From: SHLQ01 sp964517125
GTDB taxonomy: Bacteria; Actinomycetota; Acidimicrobiia; Acidimicrobiales; SHLQ01
Assembly (NCBI GenBank): GCA_964517125.1
Contig: CAZFBD010000001.1
Span: forward strand, 238,897-302,896
Direction of reading: 5' to 3'
DNA length: 64,000 nucleotides
Shown here piece after piece: positions 58,440 to 64,000 of this stretch. A program made the position numbers and the translations under genes. Position 1 is the first letter of the stretch; each line of letters begins with the position of its first letter. The notes under the pieces were generated by a model. The model was not told where the DNA came from and did not search any database. It worked only from the letters and a program-made list of their open reading frames with translations.

Positions 58440-59132
58440 CTAGCGGTCCGCGGCCAGCTCGAGGTTCAGTCCCTCGACCACCGCGATCAAGTCACCGGTC
58501 TCGACGAAGTCGGTTGCCAGAATCGTGGGCAGACGACCGCGCTCAGCTTCGCACTCTCGGACCCGTTCCAGCAGAGCGTCACGGCTGTTGATGGAGATGG
58601 CGGCTTCGCGCACGGGGATGCCGGTGGTGATCCAGTGGTTGATCAAGAAGAGCGGGTTCGAGTCGACACCACGATTGGGGGCGCAGGAGAAGTCGCTGGG
58701 CACCGCAAACGTGTATGGAGTCTCGGTGAATGCTGCATCGAAGCCATTCTGGAACCAGGTTCCCGGCTCGCCCTGATTCTCGCCGTAGACCAGGACGCGC
58801 TGGTCCAAGTCCACCAGTTCGCCCAGTGTGGGAAACGGCGTTCCGGGTTGATGGACAAACGCCCGATCCAGAAGACCACTATCACTGAAGGCCGCCTCGA
58901 GATCCTCGGTGGAGATCTCGTCCTGCACAATGACAAGTAACGCCTCATTTGGATTCTCATCGAGCCAGATGTTGATGTCCGAGAGCCCCGAGGTCAGGTC
59001 GGTGGCACCGAGTGCACAAAACCCGTGACAGAGCCAGGTCCCGGCACGAGGCTGATCGTCTCCAAGCGCCGCCTCGACCGTGGCTGCAGCGTCGTCAGCG
59101 GGCTTCGTCACCGTCGAGGCGCCCTTCGGCAT
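58440..59132 (-). CDS. C-terminal half of a PLC-X-like membrane protein (frameshifted)
   Basis: This frame encodes the second half of a phosphatidylinositol-PLC X-like catalytic domain: GTWLCHGFCALGATDLTSGL, with the second active-site His, and FLDENPNEALLVIVQDE-like sequence (IWLDENPNEALLVIVQDEIS). The first half, with the first catalytic His, lies in the overlapping upstream frame ending at 59095. The two halves are offset by one base, so a single +1 shift (or an inserted base, or a sequencing error) in the overlap would restore one protein. The open start at 59132 (MPKGAST) is unlikely to be a natural beginning because it splits the fold. Confidence 0.7.
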   Translation of the reverse strand: MPKGASTVTKPADDAAATVEAALGDDQPRAGTWLCHGFCALGATDLTSGLSDINIWLDENPNEALLVIVQDEISTEDLEAAFSDSGLLDRAFVHQPGTPFPTLGELVDLDQRVLVYGENQGEPGTWFQNGFDAAFTETPYTFAVPSDFSCAPNRGVDSNPLFLINHWITTGIPVREAAISINSRDALLERVRECEAERGRLPTILATDFVETGDLIAVVEGLNLELAADR

Positions 59133-60801
59133 GCCAATACAGGGCGTCGATCAGTAACGCCCGGATGCCGTGGTCAAGCTGGGTGATCATGTCTCCGTCC
59201 TGCATGGCCAACTGCCAACCGAGCGCATTCGACGACATCGCGTTGTGGGATCCGGCAAAGACGACCTCGTCGATGGTCCGACCACAGAGTTCCACGTGTC
59301 CGTTACATCCCTGATCAGCGGTCTGAGCAGCGGCGGAGTTCGTGGTGCTCCACACACCTGCACTCGCTGCGAGGGCCACCACAGCCGTTGCAACGAGCCA
59401 TCGACGTTGGCTGCCTTCGGCCGCGTGCTCCCCCGCACTCTCGACAACCGTCGAAGAACTCCGGAAGGTGGAACGTGCGGTACGAGCGTCGAGCAATGCC
59501 TGCAACAACGACCCAACCGTTGCGAAGACCAACGTCGTCGCAAGCGACCAACCGGGCCAGAGCAGGAACGCGACGATCGTGAGAATCCCGACGTTCACCC
59601 GAATGCGGGATTCTGCAGCAACTGGCTCCGGTTGCTCGTCGATTGAGAACCTCGAGCGAAACGCTGCGGCGCCTGCGCTGGTTGCGGTCACGCCCCAGAT
59701 GATCCGCTGCGCGACAGCGACGATGACGAGAAGCGTCACGAGCACGCGCCACGTGGGCGTCGACCAGACCACGAGGATGATCACCAGCGAGAGCCAGACG
59801 AGCAGGCGCGCGGCGGCAGGATTTGCACGAATGGAATCGGCGATTCGGCCAACGATCTCGCCATCGTGATTCCAGAGGCTCCGTGGGAGCGAACGCAACA
59901 CCTGGGCAGCCGGATGGTTGCCCAGAAGTACTCCCACGACTGCAAGGATCAGGCCGTTGACGATGAGCCCCCGTTGGAACTGGGCGTAGTCGGCAGACAC
60001 GACTTCGGCCACGGCGAGCCCAACGTTCGCTCGCTGTTCGGAGAAGGCCCCGAGCAGGGCAAAGAGAATGGTCGAAACCACGAGGACGGAGATGAGGGCG
60101 GAGCCGGACAGAAAAAGTCCGGCGCGGACGAGTGCAATTCTGCGGTTCGGAGCCATGATTGCGGCTCCAATCAGGCAACCCAGCGCAAGCAGTGCCAGAA
60201 GTCCGCCAGCGGCTGGCACCCCCTGTGTGACCAGGAGAAGCGAACTGTTCTCGCCGTCCTCCTCGGCGAGAGTGAAGCGTCCGACGTCGGAGCCTGTCAT
60301 GACCTTGGCCACGCCGGCACCAAGAGCAGGACCGCCGAGATCGCGGCTGGTACGAACCAGAACCGCGCCCATGTCGATCGTGATCTCCGACTCGTCGGCG
60401 GTGAACTGTCTGTGCACTTCCCGAAGTGCGGACTGGCGTGCGTCCACAGCCACCTCGGTGTCGAGCAGTCGGAATGCAGCGTCGGTGAGCTGCGTCGTCG
60501 CCAGCCGGGTCGCTGGGACCACAAAGGTCCGAACCTGAGGCGGAAGGTCGGCTGTCAGCGTCTCGTCGGTCGTGATCACCTCGAGCATGGTTGCGGTCGC
60601 AACTTCGGCGACGCCCTGACGAGCCTCAGGGTGCGCAATTGCCTTGTCCGCGACCGAGACGAACGCATCTTCCTCGGTGATCACGTTGGAGATGTACAAC
60701 AGCGGACCGGCCAACAGCACGAGCACTGCCAGCAGAACAAGCAGGATGGTTGAGACAGCCGGGCCGTAGCGAGAACGAAGTGACGCCTTCGCTTCGGTCA
60801 T
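59095..60801 (-). CDS. N-terminal membrane part and first half of a PLC-X-like domain (frameshifted)
   Basis: A 568-residue frame with several hydrophobic helices, beginning TILLVLLAVLVLLAGPLLYISNV after a short basic N-terminus, then an extracytoplasmic segment (about 40-200), and further helices to about residue 490. The last part CNGHVELCGRTIDEVVFAGSHNAMSSNALGWQLAMQDGDMITQLDHGIRALLIDALYW is the N-terminal half of a PLC-X-like domain with the catalytic His in GSHNAM. It then runs off-frame to a stop. The continuation lies one base out of phase in the overlapping frame 58440-59132. The intact protein would be a membrane-anchored phosphodiesterase-like enzyme facing outside, with about 785 residues. 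Confidence 0.75.
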   Translation of the reverse strand: MTEAKASLRSRYGPAVSTILLVLLAVLVLLAGPLLYISNVITEEDAFVSVADKAIAHPEARQGVAEVATATMLEVITTDETLTADLPPQVRTFVVPATRLATTQLTDAAFRLLDTEVAVDARQSALREVHRQFTADESEITIDMGAVLVRTSRDLGGPALGAGVAKVMTGSDVGRFTLAEEDGENSSLLLVTQGVPAAGGLLALLALGCLIGAAIMAPNRRIALVRAGLFLSGSALISVLVVSTILFALLGAFSEQRANVGLAVAEVVSADYAQFQRGLIVNGLILAVVGVLLGNHPAAQVLRSLPRSLWNHDGEIVGRIADSIRANPAAARLLVWLSLVIILVVWSTPTWRVLVTLLVIVAVAQRIIWGVTATSAGAAAFRSRFSIDEQPEPVAAESRIRVNVGILTIVAFLLWPGWSLATTLVFATVGSLLQALLDARTARSTFRSSSTVVESAGEHAAEGSQRRWLVATAVVALAASAGVWSTTNSAAAQTADQGCNGHVELCGRTIDEVVFAGSHNAMSSNALGWQLAMQDGDMITQLDHGIRALLIDALYWHAEGRLDGDEAR

Positions 60802-60846
60802 CGGGGCCTCCCTCCGTCAGCGGCACCGTGATCGTAGCGAGCTGGC

Positions 60847-62349
60847 TCAAACAGTGCCCTCATCGAGCTGTATCAGCACCTGGACCGCCCGCTCGCGCAC
60901 GTCGTCCAGGTCCTTCAACCGACGCATCCCGGCCAGCTGTTGGCTCATGCGATGGTTCGAGCTGAATGCCTCCTCGTTGCGGGCCAGGAAGTCCCAGTAG
61001 AGCGTCGTGTACGGGCATGCGTCGTCGCCGACGCGCTTCTTGGGGTTGTACCGACAGCCCTTGCAGGAGTCGCTCATCTTGTTGATGTACGCTCCACCGC
61101 TCGCATAGGGCTTGGTTGCCATCTGTCCCCCGTCGGCGTGAAGCGCCATGCCGATGACGTTGGGGAGCATGACCCACTCGGCTCCGTCCACGAAGCTCGC
61201 CCACATCCAGTCGGTCATCGCCTGCGGGTCGACGCCGGCGGTCAGCGCGAGGTTCCCGAACACCATGAGTCGCTCGATGTGATGGGTGTAGCCGTGGTCA
61301 TGCAGGTGCGACATCGCCGACGAGACGCACGCCATGTCTGTCGTTGCTTCGCCGGTGAATGCAGGAGGAACCGGTCGTGTCGCCCCAAGTGCGTTTCGGT
61401 CTCGGTAGCCGTCAGGCATCCAGAGCCAGTAGACGCCCCACACGTACTCGCGCCACCCAATGACCTGCCGAATGAACCCTTCGACCGAGTTGATCGGAGC
61501 GTCTCCCACCCGGAACGCGACCTCTGCGGCTTCCGCGACCTCCCCCGGATGCAGAAGTCCCAGGTTCATGGATGAGGAAAGAACCGAGTGCGCCAGTTTC
61601 CATTCGTCCTGCAACATGGCATCTTCGTGTGCCCCAAATGGCGACAGCGCGGTGGCGATGAATTCGCCGAGCCGACGAAGCGCCTGCTCCCGAGTCACTG
61701 GCCACGTGCCATCAGGAGGAGCACCCCAGGTCCCCGGGCCGAGGGATGCGACGATGCGGTCATCGATCTCGTCAGCGGCGAACGATTCGATCTCTGGCCA
61801 TGCTCGGCCGTCTTTGGGAGGTGGCTCGCGATTGTCGTGGTCGAAGTTCCAACGCCCGCCCGCCGGCGCAGGGCGCCCGTCCGAAGGATCCATGAGAATG
61901 TCCAGCCGGTTCCGTTGCCAGCGATAGAAGTCCTCCATCTTGAAGCTCTTCCGTCCGTCGGCCCACTGCGCGAACTCGGAGGGATGGCAGAGGAACTGGT
62001 TGTTCGCAGTGGTCGTGACACCCAGACGTTCGAGCATCGCTTGGCCATCCCAGCTCATCGGTTCCATGGCGACAACGGCCGATGGTGCGAACTCGGCGAC
62101 GTGAGCCTGCAACCCAGCGGCCAAGGTGGGCGCCGATCGCTCATCGACCTCGAAGCCCTCGCTTCGCAGTTCCTCGGCGAAGTGGGCCATCGCCGAGAGC
62201 ACCAAATGCAACCGTTGCCGATGCCAGCGCTTCGATTGCACCTTGTGCTCGCTCGTCACCATGAGAACCCGGCAGTCGGCGGGACGACGATCGGTGAGCG
62301 AGGAGATGTGTCGATTGAGCTGGTCCCCAAGAACCCAGACGGTTTCCAT
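60847..62349 (-). CDS. Iron-sulfur bacterial photolyase/cryptochrome (FeS-BCP family)
   Basis: A 500-residue flavoprotein of the prokaryotic (6-4) photolyase and CryB branch. It starts METVWVLGDQLNRHI, lacks the classical photolyase N-terminus, and contains DFYRWQRNRLDILM and HPGEVAEAAEVA. The four cysteines of the [4Fe-4S] site are recognisable: one in MACVSSAMSHLHDHGYTHHIERLMV, CKGC, and CPYTTLYW. It repairs UV lesions or senses blue light using FAD and a lumazine. The ATG at 62349 is chosen; the frame upstream to 62415 overlaps the divergent gene. It is a single gene, divergent from the Popeye-like gene 95 bases away. Confidence 0.9.
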   Translation of the reverse strand: METVWVLGDQLNRHISSLTDRRPADCRVLMVTSEHKVQSKRWHRQRLHLVLSAMAHFAEELRSEGFEVDERSAPTLAAGLQAHVAEFAPSAVVAMEPMSWDGQAMLERLGVTTTANNQFLCHPSEFAQWADGRKSFKMEDFYRWQRNRLDILMDPSDGRPAPAGGRWNFDHDNREPPPKDGRAWPEIESFAADEIDDRIVASLGPGTWGAPPDGTWPVTREQALRRLGEFIATALSPFGAHEDAMLQDEWKLAHSVLSSSMNLGLLHPGEVAEAAEVAFRVGDAPINSVEGFIRQVIGWREYVWGVYWLWMPDGYRDRNALGATRPVPPAFTGEATTDMACVSSAMSHLHDHGYTHHIERLMVFGNLALTAGVDPQAMTDWMWASFVDGAEWVMLPNVIGMALHADGGQMATKPYASGGAYINKMSDSCKGCRYNPKKRVGDDACPYTTLYWDFLARNEEAFSSNHRMSQQLAGMRRLKDLDDVRERAVQVLIQLDEGTV

Positions 62350-62444
62350 GACGAGATCGTACGAGGGCGCTGTGACCGCGGAGGGACCCAGCGGGATGGG
62401 TGACGGGTTGTGCAAAGCTACCGGGGAGCCTGAACGGGGGAATC

Positions 62445-63074
62445 GTGTTCGAAGCCGTCTATGTGATCAACCTGGCCTACGCAGCGTTGTTGACCTCCAC
62501 GTTCACGCGGACCCTCACTCGACTTCGGTCGATGCTGATCGTCGGCGCTGTGTGTTTCGTTGTGTACGGAGCGGTGGAAGGCATCCGGTCCATGGTCGTG
62601 TGGAATGTCGTCATCGGTTCTCTGCATGCGTCACGGCTCATCCGAGACGCACGGACGCGGAGGGAAGTGCAGCTGTCGTTCGAGGAGCGGATGATACGGG
62701 AGGTCCATTTCCCTGATCTGTCCGAATTCGACTTCCATGCGCTGTGGGCAATGGGCGCTGCTGACGCCCCTGCGTCGGGCGATGTCCTGATCGAACGTGG
62801 TAGTCAACCCGAGTCTGTCTCGCTGGTTCTCGACGGATCGGTTGCGGTGCAGACCGCCGACGGCGCAGAGGTGGAGCTGGGTTCGGGGTTTCTCTTCGGC
62901 GAGATGAGTTTCGTTTCTGGCAAGGCTGCAGATGCCACGGTGATCGCCGGCACCGACCTGCGGATCCGACGATGGGAACAACGCAAGCTCGCCACACTCG
63001 ATCAGGTCCATCCCCCGGGAGCTCGCGCCCTCCGCAAACTCATCGCCGCAGATCTCACAGCGAAGATTCGCTGA
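62445..63074 (+). CDS. Popeye-like membrane protein with cyclic nucleotide-binding domain
   Basis: A 209-residue protein. The N-terminus has about three hydrophobic segments (VFEAVYVINLAYAALL, RSMLIVGAVCFVVYGAVEGI and SMVVWNVVIGSLHASRL). The rest (from about residue 85) is a cyclic nucleotide-binding-like domain with GDVLIERGSQPESVSLVLDGSVAVQ and a phosphate-binding cassette LGSGFLFGEMSFVSGKAADATV, where the usual Arg is missing. Three membrane helices followed by such a domain match Popeye (POPDC) proteins, whose role in bacteria is unknown. The GTG at 62445 with a GGGGGA-like element ahead is preferred to the GTG at 62400. Confidence 0.72.
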   Translation: MFEAVYVINLAYAALLTSTFTRTLTRLRSMLIVGAVCFVVYGAVEGIRSMVVWNVVIGSLHASRLIRDARTRREVQLSFEERMIREVHFPDLSEFDFHALWAMGAADAPASGDVLIERGSQPESVSLVLDGSVAVQTADGAEVELGSGFLFGEMSFVSGKAADATVIAGTDLRIRRWEQRKLATLDQVHPPGARALRKLIAADLTAKIR

Positions 63075-63126
63075 CCGACCATCCAAGTCATTTGGCCACA
63101 ACAACCGAGTGCTATAGAACAACACC

Positions 63127-63999
63127 ATGAGCATCGAACCGCTGAGCAAGCAGTACAAGACCGTCAACGGCAAGCAGATGGCGTACCACGACGTCGGCTC
63201 TGGCGACGCGGTGGTGTTCCTCCATGGCAACCCCACGTCGTCGTACCTGTGGCGAGACATCGTGCCCCACGTGTCCGATGACTACCGCTGCGTTGTTCCA
63301 GATCTCATTGGCCAGGGCGACTCCGACAAGCTCGACGATCCCGGCGTGGACTCCTACACCTTCGTGGAGCACCGGGAGTACCTCGACGGCCTGCTCGATC
63401 AGCTCGACCTCGGTGACCGGGTCACCCTCGTCATCCATGATTGGGGCTCGGCTCTTGGTTTCGACTGGGCCAACCGGAATCGGGACCGGGTCGCGGGCAT
63501 TTGTTACATGGAGGCCATCGTCCGACCGGTCACGTGGGACGAATGGCCTGAAGCCGCCACGAGCATCTTCAAGAACATGCGCAGCGAAGCCGGCGAAGAG
63601 ATCGTGATGACGAAGAACCTCTTCGTCGAGGCCATCCTGCCCTCCTCGATCATCCGCAAGCTCAGCGACGAGGAGATGAACGAGTACCGCCGTCCATTCG
63701 CGAAGCCCGAGGATCGCCGGCCGACCCTCACCTGGCCCCGTCAGATTCCCATCGACGGGGAGCCAACCGACGTGGCGGAGATCGTGCAGTCGTACGCCGA
63801 CTGGCTGTCCACCTCCGAGCTCCCCAAGCTCTTCATCAACGCCGATCCGGGAACAATCCTGACCGGACCGCAGCGCGAGTTCTGTCGCACCTGGCCCAAC
63901 CAGACGGAGACGACGGTCGCGGGCATCCACTTCATTCAGGAGGACAGCGCCGACGAGATCGGACACGCGCTCCACGAATGGTTGCCAACCATCGGCTGA
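63127..63999 (+). CDS. Haloalkane dehalogenase
   Basis: A 290-residue alpha/beta-hydrolase that hydrolyses carbon-halogen bonds. The nucleophile is Asp in IHDWGSALGF with the adjacent halide-stabilising Trp, the second halide ligand is Asn in HGNPTSSYLWR, the acid is Glu in YMEAIVRP and the base is His in GIHFIQED. These place it in the DhaA/HLD-II subfamily, which uses chlorinated and brominated alkanes. The stop codon lies within the last bases of the window. Marine organisms often carry such genes, and the natural substrate is usually unknown. Confidence 0.9.
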   Translation: MSIEPLSKQYKTVNGKQMAYHDVGSGDAVVFLHGNPTSSYLWRDIVPHVSDDYRCVVPDLIGQGDSDKLDDPGVDSYTFVEHREYLDGLLDQLDLGDRVTLVIHDWGSALGFDWANRNRDRVAGICYMEAIVRPVTWDEWPEAATSIFKNMRSEAGEEIVMTKNLFVEAILPSSIIRKLSDEEMNEYRRPFAKPEDRRPTLTWPRQIPIDGEPTDVAEIVQSYADWLSTSELPKLFINADPGTILTGPQREFCRTWPNQTETTVAGIHFIQEDSADEIGHALHEWLPTIG

Positions 64000-64000
64000 G

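Noticed and set aside
59096..59100. Stop codon of the PLC-X-like frame near 59095 read as a fifth selenocysteine
   Set aside because: The sequence after this TGA in the same frame has no homology, while the family sequence continues one base out of phase. This is a frameshift, not recoding.
1..64000. tRNA genes including tRNA-Sec, rRNA, CRISPR arrays, IS elements and prophage
   Set aside because: No TPsiC-like or cloverleaf pattern, regular spacer-repeat array, transposase or phage gene could be supported by reading.

Overview
The window is high-GC, densely packed DNA (gaps between genes are nearly all under 250 bases; the longest is 2919-3167, in which I see nothing clear). The gene set suggests an aerobic, probably marine, actinobacterium, most likely of the Acidimicrobiia type. 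It contains a WS/DGAT acyltransferase relic, a furA-katG pair, an F420-type luciferase-like oxidoreductase, a DddP-type DMSP lyase, three phytanoyl-CoA-type dioxygenases and many GTG starts. The taxonomy is inference from content only.

The most important observation is that this is a selenoprotein-rich region. Four genes, all on the minus strand, are interrupted by an in-frame TGA at exactly the redox-active position of a family known to use selenocysteine: selD itself (Sec18, 21687-22727), an AhpD-like CxxU protein (Sec61, 31461-31931), a GrdB-like reductase component (Sec153, 33360-34517) and a UGSC-family protein (Sec107, 56666-58420). Each has a hairpin starting within about 13 bases after the TGA, as expected of a bacterial SECIS. 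Ordinary gene calling splits or truncates all four. About 1.1 kb upstream of selD on the same strand lies a PhnD/PhnC/PhnE-type ABC transporter (23826-27209) of the kind predicted to import selenium oxyanions. selA, selB and selC are not in the window.

Layout. 0.1-2.9 kb: minus operon of an Asp/Glu-racemase-like enzyme, a PhyH dioxygenase and an M24 peptidase. 3.2-8.7 kb: FMN hydroxy-acid oxidase, SRPBCC/DinB protein with its ArsR regulator, a decayed WS/DGAT gene coupled to an alpha/beta hydrolase, a CMD protein and a DUF1028 protein. 8.7-11.5 kb: furA-katG with its own promoter and terminator. 11.5-17.2 kb: a 1065-residue BNR beta-propeller protein, DUF1203, DUF808 and PhyH. 17.2-18.3 kb: a PRMT-like methyltransferase flanked by 15-base palindromic repeats. 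18.3-27.2 kb: DUF3726 protein, a 559-residue unknown, M19 dipeptidase, Sec-selD, a LivH-type permease and the selenium-type ABC transporter. 27.3-31.4 kb: F420-type oxidoreductase, DinB protein, ureohydrolase, AlkD-like protein and a small unknown. 31.4-34.5 kb: grdB-like Sec gene, acyl-CoA dehydrogenase and ahpD-like Sec gene as one probable operon. 34.6-43.6 kb: enolase-superfamily enzyme, HisD-like dehydrogenase, MFS exporter, PhyH plus membrane hydroxylase, DddP, class V aminotransferase and two small regulators.

43.8-52.5 kb: an SDR, then a MarR-controlled kynurenine operon in which 3-hydroxyanthranilate dioxygenase, kynureninase, kynurenine monooxygenase and tryptophan dioxygenase are followed by an aldehyde dehydrogenase, a DapA-like aldolase and an aspartate-dehydrogenase-like enzyme. 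Kynurenine formamidase is missing. 52.5-64 kb: NDH-2, two CorC/HlyC-type membrane proteins, the UGSC selenoprotein, a frameshifted membrane protein with a PLC-X-like domain, an iron-sulfur photolyase, a Popeye-like cyclic-nucleotide-binding membrane protein and a haloalkane dehalogenase. I see no rRNA, tRNA, CRISPR array, transposase or phage gene.
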